The position numbers and the translations under genes were made by a program. A stretch of 64,000 nt of DNA from Dirofilaria immitis (taxonomy: Eukaryota; Nematoda; Chromadorea; Rhabditida; Onchocercidae): the NCBI GenBank assembly GCA_024305405.1, contig JAKNDB010000087.1, forward strand, positions 1,674,001-1,738,000. The letters are read 5' to 3'. A model generated the notes under the pieces. It was given only the letters and a program-made list of their open reading frames with translations. It searched no databases and had not been told where the DNA came from. Shown here one piece after another: positions 54,197 to 64,000 of the stretch (its first letter is position 1; each line of letters opens with the position of its first letter).

Positions 54197-57100
54197 CGTT
54201 TCGTTAGAATATCTTAAATTTTTTTAATAGAAAGATCAATGGATCTGAAGAAGGAACAAGCATATACGTTATCAAATTATGAAATGTTTTCACTATTAAT
54301 TCAATTTATTACAATTTTCATTTGTTCCATTTTGTATCACATCGATAAGAATTATTTTTAATCATTTGGAAGTTTATTTATTCAAAAATCTTTTTATATA
54401 TTTAATTATTTCATTTTCAAAATAATAAGTGATTTCGTTATTTTAGCAATCAAAATAGACAAAAAGAAGTTTATTCTTTGATCTGTCAAATCCTATATTA
54501 ATGGAAATTGAATCAGTTAATTTTATTTTTTTCTTAAAATATCTCATTCTTTCGTTTTTTATTTATAACACCAAAGATCAATTGAATTTGCCTGCCATAA
54601 AATGATATGATCAGTAAGAAGTTGCTAAGACTTTCCAATACTTCATGGGAATGAAAATAGAAATGATAAAATTTCATTAAAAAAAAAAACGTTGAACAAT
54701 TGATTATTTCATACAATTAGCAGTTTCATGGACTCAAAATATTGTGGAAAAGATAGAGGAAGTAAAGATTAGGGAAATGAAAGATTATACATGATAAGAA
54801 TAATAAGTAGTGAGAAAGGAATGGTTCCTTAAGCAGAAGATAGGATCAATTTGCCAACTATGATTTTGCCGATTCGCGATGAATATTTAAGTGATTAAAT
54901 AAAAATGGTTGAGAGTGCGTATTATTTGTGGGGAAGGAAGGGCGAAGGTCATTCTTCTGGGTCACCGGTTATAAGTGAGATGGAGTTCATTCAAAGAAGG
55001 CTTCAGAAAGCCTCATATATACTCACATGAAGATGTAGTAATTAATCTTTCTTATCCGTCTATGCTTGGCTTTCAGGATTTTCTTTCAGGACATTTTATT
55101 CTTTTTCGTAATAAATGATTGTGGCCTAACGATTATCATTTATTTATCAATTCTGACCTGTCTTTCTATTACTCAATGTATGACTTACTTTAGAAAACCG
55201 TAGTTAATATATTGCGATGGTTCTTTTCTTCTTGCTTAAAATTTAAGCTTTCGCCAAATCGAATGCTATTAAAAGATATCTTTTATCATATCATCTAAAT
55301 CAAATCATTTAAAAATGACAAAACGTTGAAATTTTTATTAATAATTAAAAAATCTTGTAACAGTTTAAATCGATATAAATCAATTAAAAGATATAATGTA
55401 TAGAAAGGACAAAAAAAGTGTAAAACTTATATTCTCAATATGGAAATTGATTCAATTACAAAAATTTTAAAAAAAAACAGAAAAAATAGGCAAATAATTT
55501 TTAACAAATTTTTATGGAAGGAATTTTCAAAATATGCCAAGGAGTATTAAAGGGAACTTAATTTAACATATTTAAAATTTGCAAACATTAAATTAATTAT
55601 GTCAAAATGATGAAACAAAAATCGGATGAAATTCTATAATCGTTAGATAAATATTAAAACTTAAATAACAAACAAAGCACGAAACGTAGGCAATACGACA
55701 GGAATTACTACTGCATTATCTATTTAAAGTCTATAAAATTTTGTTAAATAAAATAGAATCGATATAAACTATCTGACTAAATTGAATTTTAATCCTTGCG
55801 CAACCTGAATAACTTACATAGCCTGGATGGGATAGCATTAATTCTATTTGTAATCGAATGATAATCTTAAAATAACAGATCTAAAAATAAAATGGAAATC
55901 ATTATCTTATATTATCCTTTGTCTTTCTAAGAAGTTTTTTATCTATTAATTTGAATAATCAAAAAATTGATCATCTAATGGATCACATATCACATGATCA
56001 TTTGGAATCATATCTATATACTAACATCGTTTGTCAAATTTTTTACGTTACTAAAAAATGTAATAAAATTTGCTTTTGATAAATGATAATTAAGAAAATA
56101 GAGCGAGATCGATTGGAAATGTTTGATGATAGTATCATCCAATTTGTTTGAATGAATAATAAATTTAGAAAAGCATAGCGTAATATTCAATTTATTAAAA
56201 GAGTTTTTTTTTCATTAACATCGATAAGTGATAGATAATATTAGAAAGAAGCATTATTTGCTTATGCATCATTATCTGATAATGATTATAAGGATTATTT
56301 TACTTAATGATTTTATCATTTTTATATTTCCATATTCCTATTAAATGCTATAAATTATCATATTTAACACTGAAGATATTTTTAGACATTTTTTCTATTC
56401 CATCTAATATTTTATAATTATCATTATTTGAATTAAAATTTTCTCAAAACATGCCGTTATAAAAAATAAATATTTTAAATTAATCTCCTTCTATATATAT
56501 ATAATTAAATATTTTGATTATTTAAATTATTCATATTCTATTCTAAATTTTAAAAATATTTTTCTTTGAAATGTCTGTGATTCTTTCTTTTCCTAAGATG
56601 GATTATTTTATTAAAATGATTGAAAACAAATTTCTAATATTATATTTATTATTTCCTGTATTTCTTTAAATGATTAAACAGATATGTAAAAAGAAATAAA
56701 CTTGATAGGAATAAATCAAAAAAAAATTAATTTCCTATATCTCGTTTTCTTAAATCATCAGCGAAAAAAAAAAAAAAAAAAACTTAACAGAAATGAGAAT
56801 TTAAAATGAATATCAGAGTAGAAATTAATGGATAATATTAAACCGAATTATTCGTCTCATATTTATCCGTCGAGAATATTTTGTATCTATTCTCTCAATT
56901 TCTAAAATATCGTTTTTTCTTGTACTCTGTATCATGCCAAAAAAAAATGATAAATTATTTTTTGACAGATTTTTTCTCAAGTTGTAATAGAAAAGAAAAT
57001 AAATTACGTTAGGCCTAAATTGATAAAATGATGCATGAAGGGCCTAATTAAAGAGAAAACATTTAAATTTACTATTTTTCTAAACTAGTTATATTTCGGA

Positions 57101-58495
57101 ACTTCCAGTATTCATAAACAACCTGTTTTTAGCATCTTTTCCTTCGCATCCTAAAATGTTAATAATTTCACTTTAGTAGTTTTATAGATCATTTATAAAA
57201 TGCAGTTGTTGATCATGCTGATCTATTATCATTAATTCAAAATATCGAATTGATTTATATTAAAATTATCATATAAATTCTATTGTAATTATAGCTTAAA
57301 TTCAATTAACGATTCAAGCATATCATTATTCAAATGATTCTTTTAAACCTAGAATTTAACTTTTTTGTAATTTCTTAAATTTTCATTGAACAATTTGACA
57401 TTTTAATAAAATTTTAAAAATTCCGCATATTATGAAAGTCTAAGACAAATAATATGTGATAATTAACTTATCATTTAAATTCAAATTTTTAAAATGCTGC
57501 ATAACATGAAAGGATAAGTATAAATATAAATGCGAGCATAAGATAACGATAATGTGTGATAACTAATTTATCATTGTTAATGATGATAAATTCTTGGATA
57601 ATCAGCAATGCTAAAAATTCATTGTAAATAATGAAAATTTTAAATATGAAATAAAAATAAATAAATAAATAAATTGTTAAAAATATTATTATTTAGGAAT
57701 TTAAAAATGAAACAAATTTTTTTCTTTTTTTTTTCGAGAATATTTCTCACAGCAGCAATGTCACATTAATTAAATTTATATCGAGAAAAGAATGATAATG
57801 GATGATGACAAAAAGAAAAAAGAAATGGAAGAATTGAGCATTCAGTAAAAGTCGTATTCTATTTTTCCTAAAATTTTTTTTAAATTTTGATTTCCTATTT
57901 GATCACAATTTAAATTAAATCATTTATATATTTGAATAGATCGGATACATTTCTAATATTTCTTCATTTCCTCATGGCTTTTTCTTTCTACAAAGTTTAA
58001 TCAAAATATTTTAAATTATAGAATATTTTATGATTTGTAAATTAATTTATTTAAATTCAATAAATCATTAAAAATTATCATTAAGAATATTATTGCTAAA
58101 GAATTTTGCAATTAAGCCATAAGTTTTTCGCATGAAAAATTAATTTGAAATTATTAAATCAAAATATTTATCAAATTACTATAATTGCAAATATATATTC
58201 CTTCTTTTCTTCTTTCTGCACTTTCTCGAGCTATTCTCGACTTTGCTAAAATGTTCTAGTATCTCGAGCTACTTTTTGTTTTGATAAAATGAGAAAGGAA
58301 ACAATAATCGTCATAGTTGAAAGTAAAATTAAATTAACGTTTGAAATATTTATACAAAAAATATCAATGATATCATCAGTTTCATTTCTCTGGTCGAAAA
58401 AAAAACAAGCATTATTGAGATTTACAATTCTTGTATATTTATTTATCTTTAGCATAATATTGAGAATTTCTCGAGAATCATATGAAAAAAATACG
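54197..58495. other. Divergent intergenic region
   Basis: About 4.3 kb between the start of hydroxypyruvate isomerase (-) and the start of the collagen (+), so it should hold both promoters. Mostly AT-rich. A segment at about 54905-55030 is distinctly richer in GC (including GGGGAAGGAAGGGCGAAGGT and a short hairpin GGCTT-CAGA-AAGCC) without a convincing open frame; it may be a regulatory or RNA element. Nothing else recognised. Confidence 0.5.
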
Positions 58496-61400
58496 ATGAA
58501 ATTATTGATAAAACAAGAACAAGCTGAACGATATAAGAAAATTGCTTTTCTTGGTATCACTATCAGGTAAACTTTTGATATATCTTTTTTTTTATCTTCA
58601 TATATAAACATTATTTATACAATGTTCATTATTTATTGAATGCTTGTTTTATCTCAAAAATTAAATGCAAAAAAAAGTTTATTAGAAACATCGAGAAATT
58701 AGCAAGCATAACTTTTTTGAATCAAAAATAAGCATTTTTCTCGAGATTTTCATATTCTTAGAGATATATATTTAGTAGTGATAATGATTTAATTTATACT
58801 TTTTCTTTTCTATTCCAAAAGATTAGATAATTTAAATTTTAGTACAATAGCAACAATATGTAGCGTAATTGTGATACCACTTCTTTATCATTATATTCAA
58901 ACAATCCAAACAAGTTTAATTGATGAAATTGAATTTTGTCGACAACGTTCCAGAAATATGTGGAAAGAATATGCATACACTGAAAAGGTTTTAATACTGT
59001 ACTATTAATACCGTACTATTTGATAAATATTTTTTAAAATTTGAATTATTGAAAGAAAAAAATAATAGGAAATTAAGAATAGGAATTAGTAAAATTTATA
59101 TTTTTATTAAAATTTATCAAATATTTATCAATCAATTGATAAATTTCTTCTTTTTCTTTGTTTTTGAAGTATAGTTTGATAACAAATTTTATAAATGAAT
59201 TTTTAAAATTTCATTATCAATTTTCTTTTCGTCTTTTTAGATGCTAAATAACAAGGAACAACAACAATATTCATGGCGTAATCGACGTTATGCAAATTCC
59301 TATTACCATGTACCATCAAGAAATGAAGAAACATCACCCTATGATATTTTAAAACCATATTTAGATCCTACTGTACAGCAAAAATATGGCATATTTGATG
59401 CAACACAAGTACCACCGGCAGCGCAATATCAGGAAAGTGGATGTTGTAGTTGTGGAATTGGTGAAGCTGGACCAGTGGGACCACCTGGACCACCAGGAGA
59501 TCCAGGTTTTGAAATTAGCTTTTGATTATATTTATCACATTAAAAATTAGTACTAATTAGAAGCATTTTTACAGGACCTGATGGGTTACCGGGTAAAAAT
59601 GGTCAAAAAGGTCCAGATGCAATAGAGGGAAAGGATTATCGTTATCAGGAATGGTGTTTCGATTGTCCACCAGCACAAGCTGGTCCTCCTGGTCGAAAGG
59701 GGACCAAAAGGACCTCCTGGCCAACGTGGTACACATGGCCTTAATGGGCAAAATGGCGCTGATGGTATTTTTAATGATGTTGAAATTGAAAAAATGGATT
59801 TTTAATTTTATTTATTAGATTTATAGGATTAACTTTGCAGGATTGATTGGACCTCCTGGAAAACCAGGAAAACAAGGAAGTCAGGGAGGTCCTGGATTAA
59901 GAGGACGTGTAGGTGAACCAGGACCGATCAGGAAATACCCGGCAAGAAGGGAGTAACAGGTAAACCTGGTCCACCTGGTCCACCGGGATTTGATGGTAGA
60001 CGTGGAGATGATGGAAGAGATGGATTGCCAGGGCCACCGGTTTGTAAATTCATTAAAATCAAAATTAATTAACTTCAACAGAATATAAATGTAGATAAGA
60101 ATGTTTACTGTATGATTACTATTTTCCTTTTATACCAGTATAATTGTTTATTTGAAATTGAATAATTTAAAAAACTTTTAAACGATTTTCAAATTTCTCT
60201 TTTTCCTTTCTTTATGATATGATTGATATTCTAATCATTTAAATGTTTTAAATTTTCAGGGTTTACCCGGTGAACGAGGTCCACCAGGGCAACCAGGATT
60301 TCCAGGACCACCTGGTAATAATGGACCTGCTGGACAACAGGTAAATATGATTCATTTTATCATCTAATTAAAGCATGTTTTGAAATTGATATTAAATATC
60401 TTATAAATCGATATTAAATATCCTATAAATCATATAACGTTCTTTTTTTTAGAATTTGATTTACCAAATTTAAAAAAAAATCATGCACCGTATTAACTTT
60501 ATCATATATGTTAATGATGCATTAATTATTCATTAATTTCTTTTTTCCTAAAATTCGAGATTGCTATTTATCATTTATCACTTATCACTTATATCAAAAA
60601 TTCCGAGAAAGAAAAATTATTTGCTTCAAAACTAAAACTAATTTTTAATCTTTTTTTGAGAATAATTGTTTAATGAAACTTACTTTTGAACGAATTATCA
60701 TAAATGGTTGAATGTATAAAAATAGAATTTTAATTTACTTGGAAATATTAAATCATAGGGTTTGCCACAAATTGCTTGGAATTATTTTCGTAGTAAGATT
60801 CAGAATCAGGCCAATATGTAAGTTCTGCTATATCAAAGTTATGTCCGAGATAATTTCATGATATATATCTTGCCATTAATATCTTTGCAATCAAAATTTT
60901 GCAAGAAAAGTTGATAATGACAACCAATTATATTTGAGAATGGAATTCTTGTTGAATTCTAAAATGCCAAAAAATTTAAGAGATATAAAATCACTATATT
61001 TTTGGCCAGAATAACCTATATAGTATCAAGACTATGATACCTTTACTTGGTTAAATATTGCATTCTAAAAATTATATCAAAATTAAAGAATCGATTAAAT
61101 CAAATTTAATTGATAATTGCGATGATAAAATTGCAACGAGAAACTAGAATTCTATGAAATAATTAAAATATAATAAATCATTTAACAAACTGCTAAACTT
61201 ATAGATCAAATTTGTGTCATACGAAAAAAAAAAGAAACAGACATAGAAATTGATTATTTGCGCTTGTTGTTGAAGACATTTGCGCACTTTTTGTTTTTAA
61301 TGAAATAAAAGAAATGACTTCCTTTCATTTTGGAAATAATAGGTCATAATATTATGACCTAAATCAGACATGAAACGTGCCAATATTGAAAAAATTAGTA

Positions 61401-61537
61401 TTTATTAATTTAGGTGAGAAGAATTAGTATGAATGATTTTTGTCATAGAAAAACAAAATTAAAATAAATATTTTTAGGGTAGTGGAGGTGAATGTGATCA
61501 TTGTTCGGCACCACGTCTCGAATACGATCGTCCATAA
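58496..61537 (+). CDS. Nematode cuticle collagen
   Basis: Structural collagen of the worm exoskeleton. Exons: 58496-58566, 58843-58987, 59241-59505, 59575-59764, 59841-60039, 60260-60340 and 61478-61537, about 336 residues. The N-terminus has the Col_cuticle_N pattern: a cytoplasmic head (QAERYKKIAFLGITI), a membrane helix (STIATICSVIVIPLLYHYIQ), then EIEFCRQRSRNMWKEY. Exon 3 has a subtilisin-type processing site, WRNRR, and ends in CCSCGIGEAGPVGPPGPPGD, beginning the Gly-X-Y region. Short Gly-X-Y blocks are interrupted by a Cys-containing spacer (WCFDC). The C-terminus GECDHCSAPRLEYDRP is the usual NC domain. Two compensating frame breaks occur: an extra G near 59700 (AAGGGGACC) and a missing base near 59928 (GGACCGATCAGG). 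Both restore perfect Gly-X-Y when discounted, so assembly error is likely. An upstream in-frame ATG at 58289 was not chosen because Col_cuticle_N starts near 58496. Confidence 0.94.
60759..60823 (+). CDS. Possible alternative last exon of the collagen
   Basis: After the acceptor ATCATAG, and in phase with the preceding collagen exon, the sequence reads GLPQIAWNYFRSKIQNQANM then stop (TAA). A donor GTAAGT overlaps the stop, but splicing onward to the 61478 exon would leave the collagen frame. It would replace the Cys-containing C-terminal domain by a cysteine-free one. It may also be chance or a decayed exon. Confidence 0.35.
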
Positions 61538-62011
61538 TGATTATTAATACATTCAGCCATCTTGAATATCGCCGTGAAAATTCGTCGAGAATTGTTTTTG
61601 ATAATAATTTCAAATTTAGTTGTAATATTGTTGAAAAATTTTTATTATTTGTGTTTATTATTTATTTTTAAAAGTTTTTTCAATTTTATAATTTCAAATA
61701 TGTCAATTGAAATTATAAATTTGCTTTGTTAACTTATAATTCTTTTTATTTTTATTTCTTATAATAATAATAAAAGATAATAAAAATGTTTCTGTTAGTG
61801 AAATTTCTTTATTCCAGAGAGTTGAATAATATCTTAGATTAATTAATTGATTAATTAGTGATAAAATTTGATTAAATAAAGTAAAAAAAAATGATAGCAG
61901 ATAGATGATTCATGAATCGAGAAAAGTGTGATATTTAAATTGGATATTTCATAAATCAATAAGTTAGATGAATGATCGATGAATATATGAATTTAATTTC
62001 AATATATTTAA
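61538..62011. other. Convergent 3' spacer
   Basis: Short AT-rich sequence between the stop of the collagen (+) and the stop of the kinase-like gene (-). No feature seen apart from likely 3'UTRs. Confidence 0.6.
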
Positions 62012-63904
62012 TCATTCTTCAGCAATTGGTAAGGCAAGCCATGATGGAAGTTCATGTTTACTAGTCGGATAACGGCGATTTAGAGCTGCTTGAATTTGTT
62101 CAATGATAAATTTATAATCTATTGGATAAGGTGATAATGTCATATACATTAATCTGTAAAAAAAGTTTATGATAATATATAGAGATATAAATTAGGAAAA
62201 ATTTATTAGAATGAAATATAAAATAATATGTAATATTCAAAAATGAAAATATTAAACTTATTTTCTTTTCGTATGATAAATTATTCATGATCTTCTTTTT
62301 AATACACAGATAAATATACAGGTAAATTCGTTTTAATATGCAGAGTAAATTATCTTAATATACAGGTAAATTCATTTTAATTGATCGTTATTATATCAAA
62401 TGATTCCTATGTATGGATGATAATATCATTTACCTGTAGAGTGATCGAATTTCTCTTGGAAGTCGCTTAAATTCAATATTACGATAAAATAAACATTTCA
62501 TATCACATATCCGCTTTTCATCAAATATTGAACGCCACGGTAGTTTACCGGAGATCATTTCAGCAATCATATAAATTAGAGAAATGATATCATCTGATGG
62601 ACCCTATAATATTTATCATATGATCATTGAATCAATCTAAAATTAATTCACTTCATGATTATTTACCTAAATAGAAATGTCGTTAAAATAATATTTACCT
62701 GTTCACGTCCTCGATGAGCTCGTACGGAGCTATATCGCATCGTACCAACAAATGGTACAAATGCTCGTGGTTTACAAGGCCATGGTAAAACTAAGCTTAG
62801 ATCGATGATTAACATTCGTGATTCGATAGTATCATAGGAGATTGGATTACGAAATGCAAAACTATAATTATGTTAATTTCATACATTTGAATGAATTAGG
62901 CTACTCTAATTTATTGTAAAATATTAATAGGATTTTAATCAGTTGTCAGTTATCATTTTTATCAATGAAATTAATCACAAATAATTGCAATTTATTTTTT
63001 ACCTGTAAGGTGAAACTAGACGATGTACATATCCAAGTCGATGAAGTGATGCAAGAGCTCGTACACATCCGATCATAATCAGTAAAGCTAAATCTAACGG
63101 AATAGTACCGGTAGGTGATAGTGATAACAATGAACCCAACATTGATGCATGATATTCTAGGATGGCACATGGCCGTCCAATCCATTCCGGATCACGTTCA
63201 GCATCTTGATCACCATTCTCACCAAATATCATCTAATACCAATCAATTCTTGGAATTATGCTTATATTTTTTAATTATTACATTAATCATTAACAAACTT
63301 TTTACTTCTTTTTTACCTTTTAAGACGGCCATAACAAATTAATTTTTGGGAAATGTACAGAACGACCTTTCACCATCTCTAAAATTTTCACAGTTCGATG
63401 TATGGCCGTATTTTTTCGATCATTTGCTTTATCATGTCTTGCAATTAGCATATGCATTATCTGTAAATTTTCAATACAAAAATTATTATCTGAATATGGT
63501 GATATGATTTATCATAGCAATTGTTTATCACTTAAAAATATAAATAATAAATCAGTGATAAAACAAACTGAAATATTACAAATATTTTAAACAAAACAAA
63601 CTTTGTAAAATTCTTTTTTTTTTTAAATTTTAATTTCTAGCTATTGATAAAAGTATATATAGAGATAGAGAAAGCATTGAAATTAGTTTTAATTTTGATG
63701 TTGATGATTTGAATAAAATTTTTAGGACAAAATAAAAAATACAGTATCAGGTGCTTTATCATCGTAAACTTGATGCAATGTATATTCGCGATCTACTGGA
63801 TCATCTTCAGTGCATGTTATAAAGAATGCATGCTTATCATAATCAATAACACCGCAGATATTTTCTGCATTTTCTTCAATTTCACCCCAAAAAACTGTTC
63901 CCAT
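62012..63904 (-). CDS. CK1/TTBK-family pseudokinase
   Basis: Six minus-strand exons: 63770-63904, 63317-63460, 63003-63232, 62699-62861, 62434-62603 and 62012-62153, about 327 residues, typical for the worm-expanded CK1/tau-tubulin-kinase-like group. The fold is recognisable: ICGVIDYDK near the glycine loop, REYTLHQ, ILEMVKGRSVHFPKI, ALASLHRLGYVHRLVSPYSF (catalytic loop), MLIIDLSLVLPW (DFG region), GTMRYSSVRAHRGREQ (activation loop/APE region), GPSDDIISLIYMIAEMISGK and LPWRS. Catalytic residues are lost: HRD reads HRL, DFG reads DLS, and the VAIK region reads FFIT with no lysine. Hence probably no phosphotransfer; perhaps a scaffold or regulatory pseudokinase. An in-frame TAA lies two codons before the end of exon 2 (63320-63322, LLWPS-stop-K), so the gene is either broken or carries a base error. 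Other exons are open and in phase. An acceptor (T-run plus AG) at about 63925 lies 20 bases upstream of the ATG. Confidence 0.86.
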
Positions 63905-64000
63905 TCTTGTTTTGATTATTCAAGCTAAAAAAAAAAAAGTTTTACAGAGTATAAATAAATGAAAAAATAATTGATATGATATTGAATTATTCATTGATTA

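Noticed and set aside
58289..58495. In-frame upstream ATG that would lengthen the collagen by 69 residues
   Set aside because: The cuticle-collagen N-terminal domain begins just after 58496 and has only one membrane helix; the extension would add a second hydrophobic stretch unlike the family.
59569..60078. Minus-strand open frames across the collagen
   Set aside because: Antisense shadows of the Gly-X-Y coding sequence.
1..64000. CRISPR arrays, bacterial operons, Shine-Dalgarno sites
   Set aside because: Gene structure is plainly eukaryotic; the tandem repeats lack unique spacers and are minisatellites.

Overview
The window looks like nuclear DNA of a parasitic nematode, most probably a filarial or other spirurid worm. 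It is extremely AT-rich. Genes are split into short exons that end in GT and begin after TTTCAG-like acceptors. There is a cuticle collagen with the nematode-specific N-terminal domain and a degenerate worm-type casein-kinase-1 homologue. The gene set is rich in introns, unlike Strongyloides. The species call is inference; no ribosomal or spliced-leader RNA is present to fix it.

Layout: 1.6-6.0 kb (+) holds an unrecognised secreted Cys-rich protein. 7.5-12.6 kb (+) holds a multi-pass receptor with the TY-x5-QL signature of the insect gustatory-receptor/LITE-1/GUR superfamily. 13.8-15.6 kb (-) is rab-7. 18.5-19.3 kb has an unexplained GC-rich patch and an orphan exon (-). 20.3-22.4 kb (-) is a GILT-like thiol reductase with the second active-site Cys missing; a membrane-anchor exon pair at 24.9-25.8 kb (-) joins it in phase and may be an alternative 5' end. 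26.4 kb has an orphan first exon (+). 28.5-33.3 kb (+) is a YTH-domain (YTHDC1-like) m6A reader. 35.94 kb is tRNA-Pro(TGG). 36-50.5 kb is a gene desert with several tandem repeats. 50.57-50.87 kb (+) holds one or two candidate exons. 52.0-54.2 kb (-) is hydroxypyruvate isomerase, 58.5-61.5 kb (+) a cuticle collagen, and 62.0-63.9 kb (-) a CK1-family pseudokinase.

The genes do not form an obvious operon or pathway. Neighbours are on mixed strands and separated by kilobases. RAB-7 and GILT both act in late endosomes/lysosomes, but the sequence shows no co-regulation.

A recurring feature is the single-base frame break in otherwise well-conserved exons: rab-7, collagen (one insertion and one deletion), the receptor, the Cys-rich gene and the YTH N-terminus. 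Because housekeeping genes are hit as often as odd ones, I read most of these as uncorrected indels in the assembly rather than as true pseudogenes. All exon borders below were read by eye from splice sites and phase.
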